Assembly: GCA_963565915.1 (NCBI GenBank)
Contig: OY751488.1
Span: 1,550,001-1,614,000 of the forward strand
Length of the DNA stretch: 64,000 bases
Direction of reading: 5' to 3'
From: Entoloma clypeatum
Taxonomy: Eukaryota > Basidiomycota > Agaricomycetes > Agaricales > Entolomataceae
Shown here: in pieces, positions 42,427 through 53,149 of the stretch
Layout of the letters: each line of letters begins with the position of its first letter
Position numbering within the stretch: position 1 is the first letter of the stretch
Notes under the pieces: generated by a model
Database searches by the model: none
What the model saw: the letters and a program-made list of their open reading frames with translations, nothing else
What the model was told of the DNA's origin: nothing
Position numbers and translations under genes: made by a program

Positions 42427-45400
42427 TGTTCTTGGTGAGTAACACAAATATCTTTTTCGATCGATCCTCTATATATAGTATCGTTTTGAAGGTTCTCTAT
42501 GCTGTTTCGACACTACCCCTCCGGGGCCGCGGTCGTCCGGGTTCCCTTCGTGGGTGTTCCCTACCGGGCGTGTCCCTGTTTTTTGTCCATCATCCCATTT
42601 GGAGCTAGGGAATCTCGATAAACTGCCGGTCCATCGTCGGACCTCTGCTATTGAACATCAAATGGGTCCGATATGTCGTTGGTGCGTACGACTATCTATA
42701 TCCATTGCCCTGTCTTCTTCATTCCGTCGCCATTGATCGAACAACCCTCAGGCTATCTCATTAATGTCTCCGCCCCCCTCCCCACATTGCCCGCAAATTC
42801 TAGTTGATACGCTTTAGGTATCTGGCACTTTTCACGGCCCTTCCCCTGAATTTGATCCGGAAAGTATGCGCTGATTTCGTTAAAAACAATCTCTCCCTGG
42901 TTGAGGGTCAGCAACAACCCGAAACCAGGTCCACCGATATGTATAGGCGAGTGGCAGCGCCGGAAAAAAAAAGACACGTATTTCTATTCAAAGGAGAAAC
43001 GGTCAACAGAAGCACTTGGCCTCTTTCTTGGCAGGTCTTTCCTCGGGGGATACTCACCGTTGTGAGAGCCTGAGTACCATGCTCTCAGATTCGAACGCGG
43101 AGGCAGTCCGCGGATTGGCCGGTGCAGGAATCGTAAATGTTTCTTCGTAAGGGCGTAAATGATTTCGAGCCGTGGTCGATCGCGAAGCTGGGATCAACTT
43201 GAAGGCTGCTCAGAGGAGCGCAGAATTTACTTGTGATCAAGGTAGTCGAAGAATCTCAGCCTCTCCATGCCACTAATTATACTACGCTGCGGTCACAGCC
43301 TCACGTACGTCAGAGCCCAAGATGTCGATGCGGATGCCGTCTAGGACGGACGCGCGCTTGAGGATGGGGGTAGGGCATTGGGGCCCAGTATTCTATTCGA
43401 CCTACGTACACAAGTAATGTCAGTACCAAGCCTTACTTACGCCTGCCGCGACAATATCGTAACATCAAAAAAAAAAATTTGACTGGAGTCTACAGGCTGC
43501 ATTCAACCCTCTCAACTTTGCCGTACAGTCGGGCTGCTCAATGATCTCGTTAGTGCACAGTCACCCCTCTATTACGGCGTTCCTCGCACCAGCCCGCTTT
43601 TTTTTTTTTTTTTCGCAAGCGGTGATAGCATAATTTCAAACCGTACCACAAGTTCGTCACGAACGGGGATTGGCCCTGGTAAGTGCTAAGTGTACCTTGA
43701 GTGTACCCTGTCCAGGTGAGTCTGGAGGCGGGAACCGGGTACACGTGGAACTCGCGTGGTGAGCTGATTGGCAGGCTTCGGCGTCACCCTTGGTTAATAA
43801 ATGGCCTAAAGATGTGTGCGAATTCCTCTCGCGGCGGCCAGGCCGCGCACCACCCTCAGGTGAATGAGAAACGACCGTCTTGTCTCCGAGGACACCTCGT
43901 ACAAAATATCAACCCCAGCAGAGTCGCTGCAAGCGGTCGAGACGCCACGCATTTCCAATGATGAAAGTAGGGGTCCAACACCGTTAAATTCGGCTTTATA
44001 TCAAGCCGGGTGATGGACATCAGAAAACAGCGAAACACGCGACCAGATCAGCATGCTCGATCGACCACCTCCCCCGGGCTCCCATGGAGCTGGAGGAGCC
44101 TGGAGGTCGGAAGGCACACTGTGGTGCCCCAGGAGCACTGTGCCTGCAGGAATGTAGGGTGGTGAGCCTTTTGGGAACGACGGGTCGTGCCAGACTGCCA
44201 GTGGATGGAGCTTGCATGAGAACACGGTGCTGTGGCCCGCGTTCAATTTCGAATGACGGTCTAGAACGGGGTCGCATGTAATCGATGATGACACCATCGT
44301 CAGAATAACCCATAGATATGACGAGTCGCGAATCCTCGTCGCGACCATCATACGTCGCCACTTTCCGTTCACCCTCACTTCTCTGGTCAATGGTGGTAGT
44401 CCCTTTGAAATGTCAGTACTGTGTAGTTTTGAAGGCATTGGATGTTCGAGGACTCTGTAAGCCTGATCGTTTATCAAGGTGGGGGCGGTAGGCTATAGTC
44501 AATGAATGTTACTCGTAAGTTATCTACCGTCGATCTAGACCTCGGATCTGCGGAAATGTGTCATTTGTGAAGTTGTTGCCGATATTTCCTGGCGACGGTC
44601 AAGAGAAGAATGGAATAAACGTCAGAGCCATAGCACACCGTGATGGCTTGTCGGCGGGCGCCTAGGGAGCACACCAGTAACTTGTAAGTGACTATAAGTA
44701 AGGTATTTCTTTGGGAGCACGAAGATCAAGTTGCGCCACGAGGGTGTGTATGGCATCCTTCGGGACCGGGGCGTAAAAACGGACAGTTTTTCGCAGAAGG
44801 GATCAGCGCATGAGTACCCATGAGGTGACGAAGACGAAAGCAAAAGTTCCAGGCAGGACAGAAGACTAGCAGATCGCATCCGATTGGAAGATCCTCTAAA
44901 CTTGATTCAATGGCCTCATGCATGATGGCTCATAAAGCTTATGAAGGCCTCGAGAGCGGAGCAAGGTCGGACTTCCAACGCACCGTCGGAGTCTGTATTC
45001 ACCAAAGCCGCCTGTGCTCCCCAGGGAGATTACCTTTCCTGCATTGAAAACGCTCATAATCTTGCATACTTATATGGCCATAGCTTATCAAGTCAAATCA
45101 GATCACAAGCAACCTTTTGACTCTGATTCGATGGTAAAGTTCTATCTCTCTTGTAGTACAATTTCTCGTACTGCCCAAGAGGAGGGCAGAGGGCGCATTT
45201 GCGTGAAATATGGAAGTAGAAGACCCCATCTCTTCGATATTGGCTCGACAGCTAGCGAATCGCTCGCGACGTCTTAATCCCGAACTTCCATACTTATGCC
45301 TGCAGGCTGTCTTTCAAGCTCGCACTTCTCGCGCTTCTTCTTCCCCTAACAAACACAAAAAAATCTCGTGTCTTTTACCTCCTCCACCCCCTAACGCCTC

Positions 45401-45510
45401 TCAGCTATTTTATCAACCCTCGTCTCCAACCTTCAGCTCGCTTTGTCTTTTTCACGCCCCCTCCCAAGTCCTCCCCATTCCACTCTTTTCTTTGGCTTCT
45501 ACGGTGTTCC
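42427..45510. other. Three-kilobase interval without a recognised gene
   Basis: Open frames up to 158 codons (44001-44477, -) show no family and no convincing splice structure. A T17-type homopolymer lies near 43596-43613 and an A run near 43468. It may hold promoter sequence of the flanking genes, which point away from each other, or an RNA gene. Confidence 0.4.
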
Positions 45511-47813
45511 ATGGCGATGTCTCCTGAGCATCTGGTTCTGGATAATACGTCTGTGAAGCTCAAGCTTCGACACGGTGCCGTTTCGCTCACCCTCTGATTC
45601 TTGCCCAGGCTGGGTGCCGCATATATTGGCGTCGTCGTCGCGGGATTGTGGGTTTCTTCCTTTCTACGACCTGTCTCCGCTATCTCTCACCCACTTTATG
45701 CTCAGTCTACACGGAGGTCTTGTCTTCGATCCTTTATTTTCACACCTTGATATCCTGATATCGACTAGTTTCTTGCGTCCAAGCATGGTGCTACTTTACG
45801 CAACAGAAGGATACATGGCCGCTCAAGGCGATCGTAGGTTTGCCCTGAATTTTCGCTTACCATCTCATCCAAGCTTTTTTGTAGGTCGCTGCCGTCATGG
45901 TCTTTGACACGATTCATCAGGTACTGATATCACACACGGGTATAATTTGACATCGATATCCAGCGGAAAGCGAACTTGACCTTTTCTCTAGTCTACACAT
46001 ATGTCATCACGAACTACAACAACCCTGCGGGCTTGAATGATTTGGTCTGGTAAGCTGTCCTGGTGTTCCATATTCAGCGTGATTTTATCTATCTGCTTCT
46101 TAGGAGCTTGCTCGTGGGTTGGCGTCAATTTCTTCTCGATTTTTCCAACTTATGTTGAATGTCAGGTTGAAGTGCTTTTTAACGTGATTTCTTTCGCTCC
46201 GCCTTCCCCAGTATAATCTGATGTTTTTGGCGAATTGGGAAGGGATTTACGGCGTTGCTTGTTCAAGGGTATAAATCAAGCTCCTTCCTTCATATCATAT
46301 CCCTGACATTCGCTCTCTAGTTTTTTGACGATGAGAGTATGGCGCCGTGAGTCACAAAACGCCGTTCTTCATGTTCTCGTCTTAACCTGCAAGTAGTGAG
46401 CAACAAGAATGTGTGGTTTACTGGCATCGTTGTTCGTCTATGATATATATGGCTTCACCTACTGTACTAACCGTACTCCGGATAGACCATCTTGGTTATG
46501 GGTGAATTCGGTGCGTATCTCTTCACGAGCTAATATTCCATATTGCTAAAGCCAGTTTATAGCCTGTGTCGTTGGTAGGCGCCTCCCCTCGTGATCGAGA
46601 CTGCCTTACGTTCTCACCTTTCCGTTATCAGCATTTTGCGCCCTCTCGTGAGTAACGATCATTGATTTGCAAACTAGGGAAGCTCTCAGAACTCGTCTTA
46701 AAAAACTCTTCTTCCAGTCTCTTCTTCCACACTTTCACCGAACTCGCTAAACTCAAAGTGCGCGACGTCTAAAACTAATTACCATATGTTCTGACAACGC
46801 TCTGAACTTGGCAGTACCTTTCAATCACGGTGAATGCCCTCGCTGCCGCAGGCGACGTCCTGATCGCGGCGATACTCTGTACCCTCCTTCACAGGTCGCG
46901 AACTGGGTTCCAGCGGTAACTTACCTCTTCCTTTCTCGCGCTACTTCCCTAGAGAGCTAACTCCATGGATTTTAGATCAGACACGATGATCAACAAACTT
47001 GTATGTCTCATTCATTACCGACTCTCACTCGCGCACACCTCTAACAGCCGGATCTGAACCCAACAGATTCTGTTCGCTGTCAACACGGGCTTCCTGACAA
47101 GGTATGTAAACCGCTCTTGTTCCGATTAGGTTTAATATATCGATTCGGAAGCTTATGCGCCGTGGCTTCTTTGATATCTGTAAGCGTATTTTTGCTTCTG
47201 ACTTTTTCCGGGAACCGACATGCTCATGGGACAACCGCGGGTTTCTCTCTCTCCTTGCCAACTCTGGCTTTGCGCGCAGATTGTGGTCGCCGGGAAGACG
47301 TTTTTGTACATCGCGTTCTTCTTCTGCATTGGTCGACGTGAGTCCCGTCCCAAAGTCAGATAATCTCCTGATGAAGTCCCCCACAGTCTACTCAAACTCC
47401 CTCCTGGCAACACTAAACGCTCGTAAAATGATCCGTGGCTCCGTCGACGGCGTTAACAGCACGAGCGACAACCTGTCTCTGTCTCGGTTTCCGAAGCCCG
47501 GGACTGTGTCTTCCAGGGTACGCCACGCTATTGTCTCTTGAGGGCAGGAGTGCGAGTAAACTCACGAGCAGCCCCACAGCGCCCGACGAATATTTCGATC
47601 AAGATCGACACGACCAAGGAGTTTGTGACTGACTCGGACCAGGGACATGATGAGGGGGAGAAGGGGGAGTCTGCGCTGGTAAGTTTTTTCCTGAATGTTT
47701 TCTTGGTCCGTGGAGTTGATCGGTGTGTTGTTGCGTGGAGTCAGTCGTCGAGCTCGACGGCGTGTCCGTTTGAAGACAAAGAGACGGACGAGATCGAGCT
47801 GGAGAGTGTTTAA
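45511..47813 (+). CDS. Seven-helix membrane protein, DUF6534 family
   Basis: About 17 short exons starting MAMSPEHLVLDNT at 45511. Reconstructed order: LGAAYIGVVVAG, then an 11-nt microexon (45706-45716) giving FLHGVSCVQAWCYFTQQK, VAAVMVFDTIHQVLISHTVYT, WSLLVEVLFN, GFTALLVQGFLTMRVWRLSNKN, VWFTGIVVTILVMGEF, TELAKLKYLSITVNALAAAG, DVLIAAILCTLLHRSRTGFQ, DTMINKLILFAVNTGFLTS, LCAVASLISIVVAG and KTFLYIAFFFCIGRLYSNSLLATLNARK. These give seven hydrophobic helices with the LATLNAR signature that closes the domain, followed by a polar cytosolic tail. The family is huge in agaricomycetes and its function is unknown (receptor-like topology). The last exon start is ambiguous (ending at 47776 or 47813). Convergent with RPC25. 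Confidence 0.85.
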
Positions 47814-48123
47814 ACGACCTGCGGCGGCGGCAACGCTTGGTCTGCTATTATTCGTTTGTAAATATTGTCCTTGTAAGAGTGTACGTGCCAGATACCCCTT
47901 CTCTCTCAACCCCTCGAGTTTTTTTTTGAGGGGATATGTAGATTATTTCTGCTTGTTTTCGGTGAAGAGGTGGAGCGGGAGATGATTAAAGTTGGTGATA
48001 TACCTCGAAGTTGTACCATACTTATTGCACTTTGATACCACTTACTAATGGTTTGTTGATATACATCTTCATATATTGTGAAAACAGGAAAAACCAATGG
48101 GAGTTTGATACAGACAGTACTAG

Positions 48124-48676
48124 TCAGCTTTCATCCATAGCATCCCCTTCTCCACCCCCGGCCCCATTCCACCAAGACACAGGTCCGAGCCCTTGTTCCG
48201 CGATCGAACACTGCCATCAACACCCCTCAGCACGCGTCAGGGGGAGGAAAGGGGAAGGAAAGGTAGACGACTCACAATGACATTATACGGCGCCCTTTTC
48301 GCCTCCCTCTGCACCTGCACGCCCTCCGCCGCCTTCGGTTGACCCGGCTCATCGTCGAAGAAATCGTCCGCTTCTACGCGGACACGGACGACCTCGCCTT
48401 GGTCGATGTACATGCGGTCGACGAGCGGGGTGTCGAGGAGGTCGTGCAAGGAGGTTAGCTCAGAGTCGGGGAGCCAGAAGTGAGCGCGCTCGTTTGGGTC
48501 GCTGGGGGTGGGCGGTTAGATTTGGGTGATCTGTGGGGTATTGTACTCACAAGGCGGTTGGTTGGGGGAGATAAGACACGGGGATGTAGATGTCGTCGAA
48601 GAATCCTAGGGTTACTGGAATGATAGAAAAGGTTTTGGGTTGGTGGGAGATGAGAGCAGGACGTACACCGGATGCC
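48124..48676 (-). CDS. RPC25: RNA polymerase III subunit RPC25 (RPC8), 3' part
   Basis: Exons on the minus strand read VTLGFFDDIYIPVSYLPQPTAF, then DPNERAHFWLPDSEL through IDQGEVVRVRVEADDFFDDEPG to REAKRAPYNVI, and a last exon CSIAEQGLGPVSWWNGA ending EGDAMDES at 48124. This is the C-terminal OB-fold half of the Rpb7-like subunit that pairs with RPC17 in the polymerase III stalk, used for initiation on tRNA and 5S genes. The N-terminal exons should lie to the right but the sequence enters the 200-N gap at 48677, and a Tc1-like transposon is on the other side, so whether the gene is whole cannot be seen. Confidence 0.88.
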
Positions 48677-48876
48677 NNNNNNNNNNNNNNNNNNNNNNNN
48701 NNNNNNNNNNNNNNNNNNNNNNNNNNNNNNNNNNNNNNNNNNNNNNNNNNNNNNNNNNNNNNNNNNNNNNNNNNNNNNNNNNNNNNNNNNNNNNNNNNNN
48801 NNNNNNNNNNNNNNNNNNNNNNNNNNNNNNNNNNNNNNNNNNNNNNNNNNNNNNNNNNNNNNNNNNNNNNNNNNNN
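48677..48876. other. Assembly gap (200 N)
   Basis: Exactly 200 undetermined bases, a conventional filler for a gap of unknown size. The open frames that cross it are artefacts. Confidence 0.98.
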
Positions 48877-49905
48877 CCACCATCATATGAGGCCCACATC
48901 TTCTACCAAGCACTCCTCTGTGGTTTCCCTTCTTCAAGAAGGTTATACTTTGCATCAAATTGAGGAAAAAACTGGTGTGGGCAAGTCTACCATTGGTAGA
49001 ATCAAGAAGGAGGTTGATGGGGACAAGGAAAACAGCAGAGGGGCCGTCCTTCCAAGCTTACTCCTCGTGACAAGCAATCAATTATTCGACAAATCACTAC
49101 AGGAAAGCTTGATAATGCTGTTCAAGCTACCCACTACATCAACAACATCCTCCCCAATCCTGTCACACCTCAAACAGTCAGAAATGCACTCAAATCTGAT
49201 GACTTTCGCTCTGTTGTCAAGCAGAAACGTCCTCTGCTTAAAAAGGCCCATCGACTGGAGCGTCTCAGATTTGCCAGGTACCATGAAAATTGGACAGTTG
49301 AGGATTGGAAGAGGGTCTTGTGGTCAGATGAGACAAAAATTAACAGGATTGGATCAGATGGGAGGGTGTATACTTGGAAAAAAAGGGGGGAACCACTTTC
49401 TGACAGAACCACTACTCCTACAGTCAAGCATGGAGGGGGGAATAACCTTATGGTATGGGGGTGCATGGGCTGGAATGGGGTGGGGGTGCTTACAGAGGTT
49501 CAGGGGATCATGAATGCAGACCAATACTGCCAAATTTTGGATGAAGGAGTGGTGGAAAGCTTTGAAAAGTTGGAGATGGCAGAGGGGGAAAGGATATTTC
49601 AGCAGGACAATGACCCCAAACATGCCTCCAACAAGGCAACAAAGTGGTTTGAGGACAACAACATTCAAGTTCTGGTCTGGCCTGCCCAATCCCCTGATCT
49701 CAATGCCATTGAACACCTCTGGGTAGAGCTGAAGAAGAATGTGAGGAAATATCCAAGTCCACCAAAAGGGGTACATGAGTTGTGGGAGAGGGTTGCAGAA
49801 GAGTGGAACAAAATTACACCAGAAGCATGCCAAAGACTTATAGAAAGCATGCCTAGAAGGATACAAGCAGTTATCAAGGCAAAAGGGGGTCATACCAAGT
49901 ACTAA
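48877..49905 (+). pseudogene. Tc1/mariner-type DDE transposase, frameshifted
   Basis: An N-terminal helix-turn-helix region (SSVVSLLQEGYTLHQIEEKT, GKSTIGRIKKE) is followed near 49033-49040 by a one-base loss in a G run; the next frame continues GRPSKLTPRDKQSIIRQ through KRVLWSDETKINR, IFQQDNDPKHASN and NAIEHLWVELKKNV to TAA at 49905. These hold the D, D, E catalytic residues in DD34E spacing. It cuts and pastes DNA at TA sites when whole; this copy needs the frameshift corrected, and its start is in the gap. A sequencing error in the G run is possible. Confidence 0.85.
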
Positions 49906-49924
49906 TTGTGTAAATAACCAAGGG

Positions 49925-50125
49925 TCAAAAAACTGTCCCAATGATTGATTATTTTGTTTTATTTATTATTCCATCAATATTTGTTCAAACCACATGACCC
50001 AGGGCTCAAAAGAAAGCTAAGATGATACAGGATAACATATCTTTTTTGCAGAAAATTATCACAAGTGCCTGTTGTGTTATTAGCAATACAGTACAAAACA
50101 GCCAAACATTGGGACAGTTTTTTGA
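49925..50125. repeat. Inverted pair TCAAAAAACTGTCCCAATG at the transposon 3' end
   Basis: The 19-bp word lies at 49925-49943 (+) and inverted at 50107-50125, 163 bp apart, just after the transposase stop. The outer copy belongs to the terminal repeat; the inner copy faces it and could form a hairpin. Confidence 0.85.
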
Positions 50126-50139
50126 GCTACTGTAGCATT

Positions 50140-51165
50140 TAGGTGTGTGATTTGTTCAACGCATGTATTTACCCAGTATATTGTCGAACCGGGAAAATGA
50201 GGTTCACATCTTAGTACACACTTTCCATCTTTGAAGAAACTAAGATTGTCAGCTGAGCCAGCGACATTTAATCCAGATTCTTGAAGAATTTCGCCCATTG
50301 ACATGAGGCGAGTGGAAAGGTCCAGGATGTGTGAAACTGGATAAAGCTGAGTCATTAGACTTCTTGGCTTTCCTTGATGTGATGGTATCATGTGAGTGAT
50401 AAACACGGTACCTCTTCCTTTTATAGAGATCTTTGCTTTGCCCGCAATTTGGGCAGTACAGATTCATTTCTCTTCTTTGTACGTTGCAAAGTCACTCATC
50501 TCTGCGGTGAAGTGCATACTAGCACCGGAATCCATGATCCACTCGGCGTCATTAGTATCTTTGGATTTGTTCTTACATTTCGAACATGAGGGAAAATGAT
50601 CATAGATTTCCTCCATAAGGAGGCAGCAATGACAGGTGATTTTAAATAACTACAACCCGGTTCTAGTGGCTCATCATGAATCTGGGTGTGTTCTTCTGTC
50701 ATTGTGTGCTCATGTGAAACTTGTGAAAAAACATACCTTGGGTCGTCGCATGACAAACCTCCGAAAAGCTCGTCATCGACTTCATCTGCCCAACTGAAAC
50801 GCATCCGCTTGGATGGTCCAGGTTCATCTTCATCATACTCATATTTCTCATCAAAGTCCATCACAGTATTGGCATCATAATCTTGGCATTCCATCAGGAA
50901 CAGGGAAGCTTCGTCCATTCCCTCATTGTCAGGGGTCAAATATATCCCCAGAATGCCTTCGGGGTATATGATGTTATTGACGTTTTGGAGGGTCTGGGAT
51001 GTTCCCACAATGCCAAGAGATGTGACACCATCACACGCCACTTGCATCTCAGGGTACATCAACGGTTGATTTACTGGAGCACCTGTGAAATGCTGCATGG
51101 ATGTGTTTGTCATGTGATCAAGAAGCTCTCTTGCACCTGCAGTCATGAGGTGTTCAGCGGGGCTT
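50140..51165 (-). pseudogene. Copia-C: decayed Copia gag-pol fragment
   Basis: Reading right to left: Gag C-terminal or linker sequence (MTAGARELLDHMTNTS and an acidic stretch with GPSKRMRFSW), a cysteine-containing SKCKNKSKD segment, protease WIMDSGASMHFTAEMSDF, a stop, then GKAKISIKGRGTVFITHMI and ILDLSTRLMSMGEILQ and STIYWVN, the usual pre-integrase text. It ends near 50140 with no integrase or RT. A third Copia lineage, broken on both sides. Confidence 0.75.
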
Positions 51166-51904
51166 GATTGTTATATCCGTCTCCGAGTCTCCAATCCACT
51201 CCGATCGTCCTCTGAGATTCTGGACATCTGTTACCTCCGCATCTCCGCATGTTGCCATCATGCATTTCATATTCATAACTCCATGCCTTTATGCATTTCA
51301 TATACATATTCCCGTTTACTTATGCATTGCCTTTTCCACATGGTCCACTAACCGACATCTCCGATGTTCGTTACAGTCGCTGGCAACTTAAGCCACAACT
51401 CTGGACCTACTCCGACCATCTCTGTAAAGTAATCACATTTAGATATTTAAGCTTGTACCATACCTGTAGTTCCTCAGTTTGACTCCTCTACTCTCAGTCC
51501 ATGCCAGAGATCCTCGCCGTGGTACAATACGCTGACGACATCCTCATCTTCTGCTCTTCCTCCATTGTTACCCTTCAACAAGCTCAGTACTGTGTCCGAG
51601 TCACAACTCCGACATCGTCCAATCACTTCCATGTCAGTGTGTCCCTCACTGAGATCTCTCCGCGGACCTCCGCACCTCCGACCTCTCCTCCGACCTCCTG
51701 AAATTGGGACACCTTATCCAACAAATGGCGGCGCAACACATACATTGAAGCCATGTCCCTCCCCTTCGTCGTTCCTCTGCATTTCAGAGTTCCGCTCCGG
51801 TCTCAGTCCTACATCCAACCTCCAACGGACTCCGACGAAGCTCCGATGTTTCACCTACTTAACAGTATATTCAAACTCAAACCATTTTTGGATTCCTGCT
51901 AGTC

Positions 51905-53060
51905 ATGGCACTCCGAAACACCAAGACAGCAAAAGCTGCAGAAGCTGGCACTTCTAGGCAGCAAGTTCTACAAAATATTGAACAACATTTAACAGAACTA
52001 TCCCCCTAACTCTGACTACTCCGACACCTCCGGGTTTTTGGCCCATCACACCTCCACATAATATTCTGATCCCCACTTCCCCCATAGAATCCGCACCCCC
52101 GTCTCCTCAGAATATTTTCGGCCCACAAGCCCTTGCGGATGCTTTCATCTTAATGACCAATGAACTCAAACACAGCAAAGATCACAAGCATCACAAAAAG
52201 GCTAAGGATCCGGACACCTTCGACGGTTCTGATCCCCGGAAACTGAACCAGTTCATCCTCCAATGCACATTGTTTTTCCGTGACAACTCCGAGTATGACA
52301 ATGACTCTGCCAAATCACTCTCGCCATCTCTTTCCTCCGAGGCACAGCTCTCAATTATTTCGAGCATTTCATCATCGAACCAGACCCGGACAACCCCCCG
52401 GACTGGTACGAAGATTGGTCCGCATTCCTCCGCACACTCCGCATGGAATTTGGGGTCATTGACCCCGTTGCGGATGTTGCCGACTCTCTGGACAATCTCA
52501 AAATGTGCAAAAATCAACATATTCTCAAGTATAATATCGAGTTCACACACCTTGCTGCCAAAACACACTGGGACAGCTCCGCCCTGCATCACCGGTACTA
52601 CTCCGGGTTGGCGGAGCAGATTAAAGATGTCCTTGGGACTCAAGCAAAGCCAAGCACGTTACCAGCACTTAGGGAGCTAGCACAGACAATTGATGCTCGC
52701 CACCGGGAACGTCAGCGCGAGAAATCCTGCTCCGACAAGTCCGCATCCAAATCTGACAAATCCGAAGCTAAAACTCCCTCCGCAAACTCCGATAAAAACT
52801 CCAAAGCCAAACCACAGACACAGAACCAGGGCAAACTGTCAATGCCTTCCTCCGCTCCCAAGTCTGATATCTCCAACAAACTCGGAAAAGACGGAAAGCT
52901 AACTCTGGAGGAATGCAAATGCCATTTTGACAACAACCTCTGTATGTTTTGTGGCAAAGCTGGACATGTCGCAAAAGATTGTCTGAAGTCTTTGTCCTCT
53001 GCCTCTAAGGCTAAGGTGCACACTGCCCAAGCCAAGACTACGGATGAAACAAAAAATTAG
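51905..53060 (+). pseudogene. gag: Gypsy-B Gag
   Basis: A possible start MALRNTKTAKAAEAG at 51905 soon meets stops. From 52153 the text DPDTFDGSDPRKLNQFILQC is typical Ty3 Gag; a one-base loss near 52312 shifts to the frame ITLAISFLRGTALNYFEHF, which runs to 53060 through LRMEFGVIDPVADV and a serine/lysine-rich linker to one zinc knuckle, CMFCGKAGHVAKDC. It forms the particle and binds RNA in active relatives. Confidence 0.82.
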
Positions 53061-53149
53061 CGGGCAGTCCACAGGACTCTGTACGGCCTGAGGACTGCAT
53101 TGAACCCATCCGTACTACCGCTCTACTCTTTCTGATCCCAATTCCCTCC

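Larger units (their letters stand above)
48877..50132 (+). mobile_element. Tc1-like DNA transposon, left end in the gap
   Basis: Transposase plus a right end reading CTCAAAAAACTGTCCCAATG on the minus strand that stops at CTACTG (50132), followed by TA (50133-50134), the usual Tc1/mariner target. The left terminal repeat is hidden in the N gap. Confidence 0.75.

Noticed and set aside
43060..43135. Possible tRNA (GTTCGAATC on the minus strand)
   Set aside because: A T-loop-like word only; no matching acceptor, D or anticodon arms.
44001..44477. 158-codon minus frame as a gene
   Set aside because: No family, no splice partners, overlapping frames of similar length.
48590..49513. Open frame crossing the N gap
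   Set aside because: Unknown bases were translated; it fuses RPC25 antisense sequence to transposase.
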